From Arachidicoccus rhizosphaerae (lineage in GTDB: Bacteria > Bacteroidota > Bacteroidia > Chitinophagales > Chitinophagaceae), in the NCBI RefSeq assembly GCF_900107765.1, contig NZ_FNQY01000008.1:1-64000 (forward strand): DNA of 64,000 bases. The letters are read 5' to 3'. The translations under genes were made by a program, and so were the position numbers. Positions 38,029 to 47,119 of this stretch are shown one piece after another (within the stretch, counting starts at the first letter, position 1; every line of letters starts with the position of its first letter). The notes under the pieces are model-generated. The model was not told the DNA's origin and searched no databases. It saw nothing but the letters and a program-made list of their open reading frames with translations.

Positions 38029-39072
38029 ATGATGAAGGAATATAACCCCAAAGAAAATGCCCCCAATTATCTGAATTTTGTGTTGTTCCTGGTAGCGATG
38101 CTTCTTTGTGTGACCCCCTGGGTCAGTGCAGCTGTCGCTTTATTTTTAGGAATTATAATGGCTGCCCTTGGCATTTCACCGCTGGAAAAATATAGTGGCA
38201 CCATTATAAGATATAGTTTACAGGTGGCCGTTGTGGGCCTCGGATTTGGTATGGATCTGCAGCAGGCGGTAAAGGCCGGCAAAGAAGGATTCCTTTTAAC
38301 CCTATGCTCTATTTTTATTACCCTTAGCCTGGGCATATTTTTGGGAAGAAAATTTAAACTCTCTACCCATACGACGCTTTTGATTGCGGCAGGGACCGCC
38401 ATTTGTGGCGGGAGTGCCATAGCAGCACTGGCGCCACTGCTGTCCGCTAAAAAGGAAGATATTTCTGTTTCTTTAGGTATCATATTTCTGCTGAATGCGC
38501 TGGCGCTTTTTATTTTTCCCTGGATGGGCGGTCTTTTACATCTGAGCCAGCATCAGTTCGGCCTCTGGTCTGCCATCGCCATTCAGGATACCAGTTCCGT
38601 CGTGGCCGCGGCGGAGACTTATGGTAGTACCGCCCTGAAAATAGCGACGACCGTAAAACTGGAAAGAGCCTTATGGATTATTCCGGTATCTCTAATCTGT
38701 CTGCTTTTTTTAAAAAGGGAAGATCAAAAGGGGGATACAAAAACTGCGGGTAAAAACAGCCGTCTTCCGGTCACAGAATTTGTACAGGAATCTAAAAAAC
38801 AGGCACAGGGGGCTAAAATCCGGATTCCCTGGTTTATATTTTTATTCTTATTGGTAATGGTATTGAGTTCATACCTGCCCGTTATGCGTAAGATGGGGCA
38901 TTTCATACTGCCTGTATCTCAGAAATTACTGTCCTTAACGCTGTTTTTTATCGGTACCGGGTTTACCGGGGCTGCCATAAAAAAAGTAGGGGTCAGGCCC
39001 CTTGTGCTTGGCGTGCTTTTATGGTGTTTTATCGGGTCCCTGTCTCTTATGTTTTTATTGCATTTTATGTAA
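38029..39072 (+). CDS. YeiH/UPF0324 family putative sulfate exporter
   Basis: A 347-residue inner-membrane protein of the PSE (putative sulfate exporter) family, with about ten hydrophobic segments. The family signature is recognisable: GLGFGMDLQQAVKAGKEG, AAGTAICGGSAIAALAPLL and IAIQDTSSVVAAAETYG. ATG 38029 is preferred over an upstream in-frame TTG (37975), because a TATC-like -7 box (CATCTTTG, 38005-38012) lies between them. The transported ion is not established. It is paired with the LysR gene upstream. Confidence 0.85.
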   Translation: MMKEYNPKENAPNYLNFVLFLVAMLLCVTPWVSAAVALFLGIIMAALGISPLEKYSGTIIRYSLQVAVVGLGFGMDLQQAVKAGKEGFLLTLCSIFITLSLGIFLGRKFKLSTHTTLLIAAGTAICGGSAIAALAPLLSAKKEDISVSLGIIFLLNALALFIFPWMGGLLHLSQHQFGLWSAIAIQDTSSVVAAAETYGSTALKIATTVKLERALWIIPVSLICLLFLKREDQKGDTKTAGKNSRLPVTEFVQESKKQAQGAKIRIPWFIFLFLLVMVLSSYLPVMRKMGHFILPVSQKLLSLTLFFIGTGFTGAAIKKVGVRPLVLGVLLWCFIGSLSLMFLLHFM

Positions 39073-39106
39073 AATGTTAACAGTCTAGGCGTTGCATAAA
39101 AATGAT

Positions 39107-39114
39107 TATCTTTG
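39107..39114 (+). promoter_or_regulatory. Strong -7 promoter box TATCTTTG
   Basis: An exact TAnnTTTG match of the form TATCTTTGC, typical for highly expressed Bacteroidota genes. The nearest upstream TTG is too close (39092-39094), so the -33 element is unclear. Transcription should start near 39120 and run through a structured leader to the gene at 39345. Confidence 0.65.
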
Positions 39115-39117
39115 CCG

Positions 39118-39344
39118 CCTGATGCTGCGATTGGACGCTCATCAGCATCAGAACTAACACTTATCTGCTATAGGGGTGTTAACTAAGAAAGGTTAGTTTT
39201 CTGGAGAAACTATTAGAATTTGTGATTATTTACAGTAAGGAGGGTTCATCATACCGCTGCTCAAAGCAGGTCTTTTCTGGTAATACCAACGCGGAAGTTC
39301 TGATAGGTTATGGAATAATCATCAACAACGCTTAGAAATAAATT
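39118..39344 (+). ncRNA. Structured 5' leader RNA of the EF-Tu domain-like gene
   Basis: This leader of about 225 bases shows several stems: CTGATGCTG/CAGCATCAG (39119-39150, perfect 9 bp); AACAC/GTGTT and AACTAA/TTAGTT hairpins (39153-39202); CTGCT/AGCAG (near 39256-39270). ATCAGAACT (about 39146-39154) is perfectly complementary to AGTTCTGAT (about 39295-39304) and could enclose most of the leader, in competition with the first hairpin. I do not recognise a known riboswitch, tRNA, 6S, SRP or RNase P pattern. No coding frame of note occurs in it. The structure is seen in sequence; function is inferred. Confidence 0.5.
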
Positions 39345-39644
39345 ATGGAGTGTACATCCGTACTTGCAGATGTAAAGCTGTTTAATAAGTCAGGCGGGGA
39401 GTCTGCCCCCGTTTATACCCGGCAAAAAACGACCTTTAAATTAGAACACCAGGAAACACTGGTGTCAGGAGAAATAATCCTGCCTGCAGGTCTTGAAAAA
39501 TTGGAACCCGGAGAACAAAAGGTGCTAACTGTACATTTTGATGCTGCGCAACTAAATGTACAGTTAGCACGAGGGATAAGATTTTCTATTCACATGGATG
39601 ACAGTACCATCGGGGTTGGCAACATCCTGGAAGTGACCGGTTAA
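39345..39644 (+). CDS. Stand-alone EF-Tu domain-III-like protein
   Basis: A 99-residue protein that aligns with the C-terminal beta-barrel (domain III) of EF-Tu. The order of elements is the same: VLADVKLFNKSGG, a YTRQKTTFKL strand, VSGEIILPAGLEKLEPGEQK, and RFSIHMDDSTIGVGNILEV. EF-Tu has VTGTIELPEG...MPGDN...RFAIREGGRTVGAG at the corresponding places. No GTPase or domain II is present and no tuf gene is nearby. EF-Tu domain III contacts tRNA and EF-Ts, so a regulatory or decoy role is conceivable. The coding sequence carries a perfect 17-bp inverted repeat (39522-39570). Confidence 0.75.
   Translation: MECTSVLADVKLFNKSGGESAPVYTRQKTTFKLEHQETLVSGEIILPAGLEKLEPGEQKVLTVHFDAAQLNVQLARGIRFSIHMDDSTIGVGNILEVTG
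39522..39570 (+). repeat. Perfect 17-bp inverted repeat inside a coding sequence
   Basis: GTGCTAACTGTACATTT (39522-39538) and AAATGTACAGTTAGCAC (39554-39570) are exact reverse complements around a 15-base spacer. Such a stem inside a gene is very unusual and would strongly fold the mRNA. There is no T run after it, so it is not an ordinary terminator. Confidence 0.9.
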
Positions 39645-39666
39645 ATCAGTAGGGCCAATAACCAGA

Positions 39667-40521
39667 CTATTTTTTTAACTTCCTCAGATATTGGATCACT
39701 CCAATGACATCTTCCTTACCCAGACCTGCCTGCTGGGCTTTGTTGTATGTTTCAAGTGTTGCTTTTCCTATGGGAAAGCCGGCGCCGGCTTCTTTGGCCA
39801 GCAGGATATCCTTTAACATCAGGTCCAGGGCAAAGGCAGGCGGATAATGATCATCGATGAGCAGCGGTGTTTTTGCCTTTGTAGCCCCACTGCCGCTGGC
39901 GCTCATATTAATGATTTCCAGCATTTCTTTTCTGTTGACGCCAAGTTGGTCCGCTAGCAAAATAGTTTCAGCCAGAGACGCGTAAAGTGTCGATAAAAAA
40001 TAATTGACGGCTATTTTGGCGGCAAGCCCTTTGCCATTTTCTCCCAGATGCTGAATGCTTTTTCCCATTTTTTCCAGATAAGGCAAGGCTCTTTGAAGGT
40101 CTTTGTCTTCACCGCCAACCATGATAATTAAAGTACCGTCCCTGGCGGGGCCGGTACTTCCGGCAACCGGTGCATCCAGAAAGGCTCCGCCTTTTGCCTT
40201 CAGCGCCTGGTTGACCTCTAAGGAAATCGCCCTAGAAATCGTACTCATATCCACAAAGAGTTTTCCTTGAATATTTTCTGCGGCTATTTCGTCGTATACG
40301 GCCCTTACTGCCTGGTCATTGGTGAGCATGGTAAAGATCACGTCTGCGGTCCCTACAAGCTCCTTTATGGAATCTGCTATAACCGCTTTTCCTTTAAATT
40401 CTTCTGCTTTTTCTTTTGTTCTGTTATAGACACTCAACGGGTATGCTGCTTTTTCCAAATGCTTGGCCATGGGCAGTCCCATATTGCCGAGCCCTATAAA
40501 TCCTAATTTTTCTGTCTGCAT
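39667..40521 (-). CDS. 3-hydroxyisobutyrate/beta-hydroxyacid dehydrogenase family protein
   Basis: A 284-residue NAD(P)-dependent oxidoreductase. The N-terminal Rossmann loop is GFIGLGNMGLPMAKHL (about residues 6-22), the substrate-binding element DAPVAGSTGPARDGTL is near 120, and the catalytic Lys lies in GLAAKIAVNYFL. The family includes 3-hydroxyisobutyrate dehydrogenase, glyoxylate reductase and tartronate semialdehyde reductase; the substrate is uncertain. ATG 40521 is preferred over an in-frame ATG 72 bases upstream because it sits just ahead of the fold's first strand. Divergent from the MarR gene, without apparent coupling. Confidence 0.85.
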   Translation of the reverse strand: MQTEKLGFIGLGNMGLPMAKHLEKAAYPLSVYNRTKEKAEEFKGKAVIADSIKELVGTADVIFTMLTNDQAVRAVYDEIAAENIQGKLFVDMSTISRAISLEVNQALKAKGGAFLDAPVAGSTGPARDGTLIIMVGGEDKDLQRALPYLEKMGKSIQHLGENGKGLAAKIAVNYFLSTLYASLAETILLADQLGVNRKEMLEIINMSASGSGATKAKTPLLIDDHYPPAFALDLMLKDILLAKEAGAGFPIGKATLETYNKAQQAGLGKEDVIGVIQYLRKLKK

Positions 40522-40700
40522 GATCAGGTTGTTATTTGCTAAGATGTTGTACGAATGTAAAAAGAATCCTTTAATTTTTATGACTCCGGACATGGGCGAA
40601 TGCGCTAACGGAGCTTACTTTTTACTCAAAAGTAAGCTGGATAGTCTGCCCTGGATGCTTTACGCGCAGTTGAAAATATTGTTTAAATATCCCTTAAAAT

Positions 40701-40731
40701 TTTGGTGTTAGTTTTAGTCGTTATAATATTG
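40701..40731 (+). promoter_or_regulatory. Promoter of the marR-hut unit
   Basis: TTTG (40701-40704) and TAATATTG (40724-40731) are separated by 19 bases. The -7 element deviates from TAnnTTTG at one position only. The same element pair and spacing appear at the small RNA promoter near 51.5 kb. Confidence 0.6.
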
Positions 40732-40745
40732 TATAAGTACTTATA
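40732..40745. promoter_or_regulatory. MarR operator-like palindrome
   Basis: TATAAGTACTTATA, a perfect 14-bp palindrome, begins right after the -7 box and ends 6 bases before the MarR start. A dimer bound here would cover the transcription start and block the promoter. Autoregulation by the MarR protein is inferred. Confidence 0.6.
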
Positions 40746-40751
40746 TAATTT

Positions 40752-41267
40752 ATGGCAACAATTTATCAGGATTTAGGATTTTTAATACTGGGTAGCAGGC
40801 TGCGCAGGATGAGTGAATATTTTCTTTCTGAAGTAAATAAAGTCTATCAGGATTTGGGGATTCCTTTTGAAGCCAGCTGGTTTCCCTTGTTTTATATGCT
40901 TTCCAACCAAAAGCAGGTAAGTATCCGCCAGGTGGCCGATGAACTGATGACCTCACATTCGGCCGTCAGCCAGCTGGTCACTAAGCTAAAGGAAAAAAAT
41001 CTCATTACAACGGATGCTTTAGCGCAGGATAAAAGAGTACAGGTAATCGGGCTGACCAAAAAGGGGCAGGCGCTGAAAAAAAAGTTATTGCCTGTATGGG
41101 ACGGGATTTCTGAGAGTATGGCCTTAATGGAAAAATCCTATCCGGATGTCGCCCATTTTTTACCTGCTGTCGCGAACCTGGAAGCGCATTTTGAAGCGCA
41201 ACCACTCTCGGAGATTATCCTGGAAAAAGTGGCTAAACCGAAAGTAAAAAAACAGGCTCGTGGGTAA
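40752..41267 (+). CDS. MarR family transcriptional regulator, probable hut regulator
   Basis: A 171-residue winged-helix regulator of the MarR family. The recognition helix region is VRQVADELMTSHSAVSQLV-like at about residues 57-75, followed by the wing DALAQDKRVQVIGLTKKG. A dimer is expected, and a 14-bp palindrome overlaps its start region. The hut operon begins 39 bases downstream in the same direction with no terminator, so the regulator likely shares the transcript and senses a histidine catabolite such as urocanate. That ligand is inferred. Confidence 0.85.
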   Translation: MATIYQDLGFLILGSRLRRMSEYFLSEVNKVYQDLGIPFEASWFPLFYMLSNQKQVSIRQVADELMTSHSAVSQLVTKLKEKNLITTDALAQDKRVQVIGLTKKGQALKKKLLPVWDGISESMALMEKSYPDVAHFLPAVANLEAHFEAQPLSEIILEKVAKPKVKKQARG

Positions 41268-41306
41268 TGAAAATTAAAAAATACTATTTTAATCAGTAAG
41301 CGATTT

Positions 41307-42908
41307 ATGAACCAAACATTTAATTACGGAAAAGATTTTCTGACAGTCGGACTGGCCATTGGTATTGCCCGGGGCCAGGTGAGAGGAAAACTGACGGCAG
41401 AGGTTTTACAAAAAGTAGATCAGAGTTCCGGTTGGGTGCAGCAGATTGTGGATGAGAAAAATGTGGTCTATGGGATCAATACCGGATTCGGACCCTTATG
41501 TGATACTTTAATCTCTGCGGATCAAACCAGGACCTTGCAGCATAATTTGCTGAAAAGTCACAGTGTGGGTGTGGGTCAGCCGATAAAAAATGTCATTGCC
41601 AAGCTGATGCTGATTTTAAAACTCCATGCACTTTGTCAGGGGTATTCAGGTATTCAAACTAAGACGGTAGAGCGCATTGCGCTTATGATTGATAAAGATT
41701 TAATTCCTCAAGTCCCGGAGCAGGGATCTGTCGGGGCTTCAGGAGATCTGGCTCCCCTTGCACATTTATTCTTACCATTAATAGGAGAAGGTGAACTTTT
41801 TTTTGAAGGTCGGTGGTGGCCGGCTACAGCCGCATTAAAGCAATGCGGGCTGGAGCCGCTGACACTAAGCGCCAAAGAGGGCTTGGCCCTGATCAACGGG
41901 ACGCAGTTTATAGCGGCTCACAGTGTATGGGCTTTATACGAATGGTATAATCTTTTGGAGAGCGCCGATATTATCGGTGCCCTTTCTCTGGATGGCCTGA
42001 TGGGCTCTGTTAAACCTTTTGATGCCAGGCTGCATGCCATCCGGCCTTTTGCGGGTAATCAGTTAGTGGCTGCACGTTTACAAATCTTACTGCAGGATTC
42101 TGCCATTCACAGTGCGCATTTAAACTGTAACCGGGTGCAGGATCCTTATTCTCTCAGATGTATGCCACAGGTACATGGAGCCAGCAGAACAGCTTTTAGG
42201 CACCTTAAAGAACTTACGCATATTGAAATAAATTCAGTTACTGATAATCCGATCATCTTGGGTGCCCTAGACACGATCAGTGGCGGAAATTTCCATGGGG
42301 AACCGCTGGCCATCGCTTTGGATTACGCAACGGTTGCTGCCCATGAACTGGGAAGTATTTCTGAAAGAAGAAGTTATTTAATCATAGAAGGCAGGTACGG
42401 GTTGCCTAAACTTTTGATTCAGGACGCCGGTTTAAACTCCGGTTTTATGATACCTCAATATACGGCAGCCGCCCTGGTATCTGAAAACAAATCCCTTTGT
42501 TTCCCTGCCAGTGCAGACAGTATTCCTACTTCCTTGGGGCAGGAGGATCACGTTTCCATGGGATCTATCGGTTCCAGAAAATTAAACACGGTATTAGGAA
42601 ATCTTAAAAATATTTTATCAGTAGAATTATTATATGCGGCTCAGGCCATTGATTGCAGAAGACCGCTTAAAAGTTCGGCTGCACTGGAAGCCGTGCATGA
42701 TCTGGTCAGAGAAAAGGTGCCTTTTGCAGACAAAGACAGGGTCTTTGGCAAAGACATCCAGACCCTTTATCATTTAATCGACAACCGCAGTCTTTTGAGC
42801 TGTGTGGGGGAAATAGCCCCGGGTCTGAATCAGTTGTCTGGTGCTGTCACCTCATTTGAAAATCCTATAAAAAATCACGATGATGCAAGTTTCGGAATTT
42901 ATCAGTAA
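41307..42908 (+). CDS. hutH: Histidine ammonia-lyase
   Basis: A 533-residue enzyme that deaminates L-histidine to urocanate and ammonia. The MIO prosthetic group forms from Ala-Ser-Gly at residues 144-146 in [13 protein letters not shown], visible in full. Other family motifs are [10 protein letters not shown] near residue 51 and DNPIILG further on. Length is slightly above the usual 510. The last 29 bases overlap hutU in a different frame. It is the first enzyme gene of the hut operon after the MarR regulator. Confidence 0.96.
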   Translation: MNQTFNYGKDFLTVGLAIGIARGQVRGKLTAEVLQKVDQSSGWVQQIVDEKNVVYGINTGFGPLCDTLISADQTRTLQHNLLKSHSVGVGQPIKNVIAKLMLILKLHALCQGYSGIQTKTVERIALMIDKDLIPQVPEQGSVGASGDLAPLAHLFLPLIGEGELFFEGRWWPATAALKQCGLEPLTLSAKEGLALINGTQFIAAHSVWALYEWYNLLESADIIGALSLDGLMGSVKPFDARLHAIRPFAGNQLVAARLQILLQDSAIHSAHLNCNRVQDPYSLRCMPQVHGASRTAFRHLKELTHIEINSVTDNPIILGALDTISGGNFHGEPLAIALDYATVAAHELGSISERRSYLIIEGRYGLPKLLIQDAGLNSGFMIPQYTAAALVSENKSLCFPASADSIPTSLGQEDHVSMGSIGSRKLNTVLGNLKNILSVELLYAAQAIDCRRPLKSSAALEAVHDLVREKVPFADKDRVFGKDIQTLYHLIDNRSLLSCVGEIAPGLNQLSGAVTSFENPIKNHDDASFGIYQ

Positions 42909-44553
42909 GTATGCCAGCCATCCCCATTATCAGGCTCCGACAGGTAGTAATCTGCATGCAAAAAGCTGGCAGACGGAAGCCCCTTTAAGGATGCTGCTTA
43001 ATAATTTAAATGCAGCTGTTGCCGAGAATCCGGATGAACTGGTGGTGTATGGGGGGACAGGACAGGCGGCCAGAAATGTTGAGGCCCTTCAAAAAATAAT
43101 TACCTTATTGTTGGAGCTGGATGAAGATCATTCTTTATTGATTCAATCCGGTAAGCCTGTAGGTGTTATACGGTCGCATGCTCAGGCTCCCAGGGTATTA
43201 CTGGCTAATAGTAATCTTGTGCCTCACTGGGCTACCTGGGATCATTTTAATCTGCTCAGAAGCAAGGGGCTTATGATGTTTGGCCAGATGACGGCCGGCA
43301 GTTGGATTTATATTGGTACTCAGGGTATTTTACAGGGAACCTATGAAACTTTTGTGGCCTGCGGTAAAAAATATTTTAATGGTGATTTATCCGGTAAGTT
43401 AGTCGTATCTGCCGGACTAGGCGGTATGGGCGGAGCTCAGCCACTGGCTGCTACCATGGCGGGGGCTGTCTTTTTAGGGGCCGACGTGGATGCGTCAAGG
43501 ATTGCTAAAAGACTGGAAACGCGTTATATCGATAAAATGACAGGTGACTTTGACCAGGCGATTGAATGGGTAAAAGAAGCGCGGCAGGAGAAAAAAGCCG
43601 TCTCCATCGGTATTGTAATGGACGCCGGTGATTTATTGAAAAAGTTATTGGAGAGCGGCATTACCCCGGATATCTTAACGGATCAGACCTCGGCCCATGA
43701 TCCTGTTAACGGCTATATTCCTAACGAGCTAACCCTTGAGCAGGCAGCAGCCCTCAGACAGAAAGACCCGGTAAGCTACCAGCAAAAGGCAATAAAAAGC
43801 ATGGCCCGACATGTACATTTTATGCTGGAGCATATGCATAACGGCGCGGTAACTTTTGATTACGGTAATAATCTGCGCGCCTTTGCCCAAATGGGAGGAG
43901 AAAGCCATGCCTTTGATTTCCCCGGATTTACACCAGCATTTATCCGACCGCTTTTTTGTGAAGGTAAAGGGCCTTTCAGATGGGTGGCACTCTCTGGCGA
44001 TCCTGAAGACATCTATACGACTGACCAGGCATTAATAGAAGCATTCCCGGACAATAAACATTTAATAGACTGGCTTAAAATGGCCCGGGAGAAAGTAGCT
44101 TTTCAGGGACTACCGGCCAGAATCTGCTGGCTGGGTCTGGGAGAGAGAGAAAAGGCCGGACTGATATTTAATGATCTGGTGAAATCAGGAAAAGTAAAAG
44201 CACCTATTGTAATTGGTAGAGACCATTTGGATTGCGGATCCGTGGCTTCTCCCAACAGGGAGACTGAGGCCATGCTGGATGGCAGTGATGCTGTTTCTGA
44301 TTGGCCGCTTTTGAACTTAATGAGTAATACAGCCGGTGGTGCTACCTGGGTATCCTTTCATCATGGGGGCGGGGTTGGTATGGGGTATTCCCAACATGCA
44401 GGCATGGTCATTGTAGCTGATGGCACCAAGCGTGCTGCCAGCTGTATTCAAAGGGTACTCTTTAATGATCCGGCACTCGGCATATTCCGCCATCATGACG
44501 CAGGTTACACTACCGCGACAGAAGTGGCAGAAAACTTTGGCATTAAAATTTAA
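42880..44553 (+). CDS. hutU: Urocanate hydratase
   Basis: A 557-residue enzyme that hydrates urocanate to imidazolone propionate using tightly bound NAD. Typical stretches include [12 protein letters not shown] near residue 50, [41 protein letters not shown] and [15 protein letters not shown], the last forming the NAD site. Length matches the family (about 550-560). Its start lies inside hutH (29-base overlap), so translation is coupled. The second step of histidine degradation. Confidence 0.96.
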   Translation: MMQVSEFISKYASHPHYQAPTGSNLHAKSWQTEAPLRMLLNNLNAAVAENPDELVVYGGTGQAARNVEALQKIITLLLELDEDHSLLIQSGKPVGVIRSHAQAPRVLLANSNLVPHWATWDHFNLLRSKGLMMFGQMTAGSWIYIGTQGILQGTYETFVACGKKYFNGDLSGKLVVSAGLGGMGGAQPLAATMAGAVFLGADVDASRIAKRLETRYIDKMTGDFDQAIEWVKEARQEKKAVSIGIVMDAGDLLKKLLESGITPDILTDQTSAHDPVNGYIPNELTLEQAAALRQKDPVSYQQKAIKSMARHVHFMLEHMHNGAVTFDYGNNLRAFAQMGGESHAFDFPGFTPAFIRPLFCEGKGPFRWVALSGDPEDIYTTDQALIEAFPDNKHLIDWLKMAREKVAFQGLPARICWLGLGEREKAGLIFNDLVKSGKVKAPIVIGRDHLDCGSVASPNRETEAMLDGSDAVSDWPLLNLMSNTAGGATWVSFHHGGGVGMGYSQHAGMVIVADGTKRAASCIQRVLFNDPALGIFRHHDAGYTTATEVAENFGIKI

Positions 44554-44596
44554 AGATAAAGTAGCAAGAATTGATCACCCGTTGTAATCAGCCATT

Positions 44597-45916
44597 ATGG
44601 ATCAACTCAATCATAAAAAAGACGCATCAGGGCACCTCTCTGCGTCCGCTTTATCCCAGGCCCTTCTGCTGATCGGCCCTTTTAGAGAAGTAGTGACTTT
44701 TAAGGAGGCGCCGCTTGCAGGCCCGCTGTCGGAAAACGATTTGGGAATCATCAAAGAAGGGGGCATTGTTGTGGATAGTAGTGGGGTTATAGTAGCAACA
44801 GGCTTATTTACCGCCTTACAGGAGATGTATAAGGGGCGCAGTGACTGTAAATATTGTCCAACAACCGCAGATCAGGTATTACTACCCGGTTTTATTGATG
44901 CGCATACCCATATTTTGTTTGCCGGCTCCAGGGCCAGAGATTATAGTCTGCGGTTAGCCGGAAAATCTTATCTGCAAATAGCGCAGTCGGGTGGCGGAAT
45001 TATGGAGACGGTAAGGGCCACCAGGCAGGCTGCTGATACAGCACTGCTGAATGCGTTGCAACAACGGCTGATTAAATTGCAAGGGGCAGGGGTGACAACC
45101 GTTGAAGTGAAATCCGGTTATGGGTTAAGTGTCAGCCAGGAGTTACGCATGCTGCGATTATTGAAGACCTTATCACATATGCCGGAACTGGATTTTATGG
45201 AGGTCGTACCAACCTGTCTGGCAGCTCATATCAACCCGCCTGACAGCGGCCTTGTAAAAAACAGCGATTATCTGAAGGAGTTATCGCTGGATTTATTGCC
45301 ACAGATAAAAGCGGAGGGACTTGCTAAAAGAGTTGATATCTTTGTTGAGGATACGGCTTTCACCCTCCGGGAAGCAAGGACTTATCTTGGATGCGCAAAG
45401 GCACTTGGTTTTGATTTAACGGTGCATGCGGACCAGTTTACACCAGGAGCAGCCCAACTGGCCGTAGAAATGAAAGCGGTTTCTGCTGATCACCTGGAAG
45501 CGGTGACCCAAAAGGGTATAGAAGCCCTGGCAGATAGCAAGACGGTCGCTACGGTTCTTCCAGGCGCAAGCCTCGGACTGGGTATACCCATGGCACCAGC
45601 AAGAAAGCTGCTGGATGCCGGTTGCATACTGGCCCTTGCCAGCGACTGGAACCCGGGCAGTGCGCCCATGGGTGATTTACTGACCCAGGCAAGCCTGATG
45701 GGGGCTTATCAGCAGTTAAATATGGCGGAGACCCTGGCCGCAATAACATTCAGGGCGGCGGCGGCACTGGGGCTCACGGACCGCGGGCGGCTTAAAGCAG
45801 GCCTTTTTGCGGACATGCAGGCCTATAACGTAAAAGACTATAGAGAAATATTATATCATCAGGGTCAGTTAAGACCCGCTATTATCTGGAAAAAATCGAA
45901 ACCTTATGATCAGTAA
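44597..45916 (+). CDS. hutI: Imidazolonepropionase
   Basis: A 439-residue amidohydrolase that converts imidazolone propionate to N-formimidoyl-L-glutamate. The metal ligands of the TIM barrel are visible: LLPGFIDAHTHILFAG, LTVHADQF, and ALASDWNPG with the catalytic Asp. An N-terminal extension of about 20 residues is longer than usual, and a later Met is possible, but none is clearly better. The gene is 43 bases after hutU and overlaps hutG by 11 bases. Confidence 0.94.
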   Translation: MDQLNHKKDASGHLSASALSQALLLIGPFREVVTFKEAPLAGPLSENDLGIIKEGGIVVDSSGVIVATGLFTALQEMYKGRSDCKYCPTTADQVLLPGFIDAHTHILFAGSRARDYSLRLAGKSYLQIAQSGGGIMETVRATRQAADTALLNALQQRLIKLQGAGVTTVEVKSGYGLSVSQELRMLRLLKTLSHMPELDFMEVVPTCLAAHINPPDSGLVKNSDYLKELSLDLLPQIKAEGLAKRVDIFVEDTAFTLREARTYLGCAKALGFDLTVHADQFTPGAAQLAVEMKAVSADHLEAVTQKGIEALADSKTVATVLPGASLGLGIPMAPARKLLDAGCILALASDWNPGSAPMGDLLTQASLMGAYQQLNMAETLAAITFRAAAALGLTDRGRLKAGLFADMQAYNVKDYREILYHQGQLRPAIIWKKSKPYDQ

Positions 45917-46895
45917 TATCTTTTATGAACTGCCCCAGAAAAGCTGGTGGCAGGGGCGTATCGACGGGGAAGACCCCAGTCTGATCCGCATGCATCAGAA
46001 CGTACAGATTATTGAAATTAATGCGCTTAAGCCTTCACCCGGCGTCCGCAAGGTGATTTTTCTGGGCTTTGCTTCAGATGAAGGTGTGATCAGAAACCAG
46101 GGCCGGCCAGGAGCCGCCACGGGACCTTATTTACTCAGGAAAGCCTGTAGCAACCTGCCGGTACATTACAGTGATGAACTACATTTACTGGATACCGGTA
46201 ATATTGCTACCATTAACGGCAGATTGGAAGAAGCCCGTAAATATCTCTCCCAGGCAGTTTCTCTGATCATTGAAAATGAAGGGTTTCCGATTTTGCTGGG
46301 AGGTGGTCATGCCATTGCCGCCGGACATTATGCGGGGCTCAAAGCCGTATTAAAGGATAAAAAGATCGGTATCATTAATTTTGATGCCCATTTTGATTTG
46401 CGTAAGCCCAATGAACGTGGCCCGAACTCAGGGACTTCTTTTTATGAAATCGCTCAGCAGTGCAAAGAGGCAGGGGAGGATTTTCATTATTTAGCGGTCG
46501 GCATTCAGCGTTCCGCTAATAGCAAAGGACTATTTGAAGCAGCTAAAAATACCGGTTCACAGTTTATTCCCGTAGAAAAAATAAACTCCCTGGACATCGC
46601 TTCCGTTCAGCAGACAATACGTGATTTTGCCGGCAGCGTAGATGCGCTTTACCTGAGTTTTGATCTGGATGTGTTTTTCAGCGCTATTGCGCCTGGCGTA
46701 AGTGCGCCCAGCGCTACCGGTATTTTCTATGATGGAAATTTCCGGCGTATGCTGGAGGCCTGCTTTGCCAGCGGTAAGGTGGTTTCCATGGATATCGCTG
46801 AACTTAATCCTGTCTATGATCTGGACAACAGAACAGCTAAACTGGGGGCACAGATCATATTTGACAGCCTGCTGGCGCTGGAGGAAAATCTCTAA
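45906..46895 (+). CDS. hutG: Formimidoylglutamase (arginase family)
   Basis: A 329-residue ureohydrolase-fold enzyme. The binuclear metal site is formed by GGGHAIAAGHY, NFDAHFDLR and SFDLDVFFS. In this context it hydrolyses N-formimidoyl-L-glutamate to glutamate and formamide, the last step of the four-enzyme route. The alternative hutF deiminase is not present. Start overlaps hutI by 11 bases, which supports an operon. Confidence 0.92.
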   Translation: MISNIFYELPQKSWWQGRIDGEDPSLIRMHQNVQIIEINALKPSPGVRKVIFLGFASDEGVIRNQGRPGAATGPYLLRKACSNLPVHYSDELHLLDTGNIATINGRLEEARKYLSQAVSLIIENEGFPILLGGGHAIAAGHYAGLKAVLKDKKIGIINFDAHFDLRKPNERGPNSGTSFYEIAQQCKEAGEDFHYLAVGIQRSANSKGLFEAAKNTGSQFIPVEKINSLDIASVQQTIRDFAGSVDALYLSFDLDVFFSAIAPGVSAPSATGIFYDGNFRRMLEACFASGKVVSMDIAELNPVYDLDNRTAKLGAQIIFDSLLALEENL

Positions 46896-47075
46896 CAGTA
46901 AATGTTGTTGCTTTTTTAACCGGCTTTACCGGGAGGGGGCCTTAATGATGGAGATTCACTCATCGTGATATCCACCGTTAAGGCCTTTACGGTATAATCA
47001 GCCGTGTACCCGTATTTTTAGGTTTTTAATAGCTAACGACCGGTAGATTATCGGGGCCGGTTGCAAATTACCCAG

Positions 47076-47083
47076 TATATTTG
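47076..47083 (+). promoter_or_regulatory. fumC -7 box (TATATTTG)
   Basis: An exact TAnnTTTG match, 37 bases ahead of the fumC start. A preceding inverted repeat ACCGG...CCGGT (about 47040-47062) could be a binding site for a regulator. No clear -33 TTG was found. Confidence 0.55.
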
Positions 47084-47119
47084 CACAACTAATTTCAACA
47101 TTTAAAATTATAGTATAAT

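Noticed and set aside
39236-39255. tRNA T-arm-like GGGTTCATCATACC in the structured leader
   Set aside because: The stem is only three pairs and no acceptor, D or anticodon arms can be placed around it.
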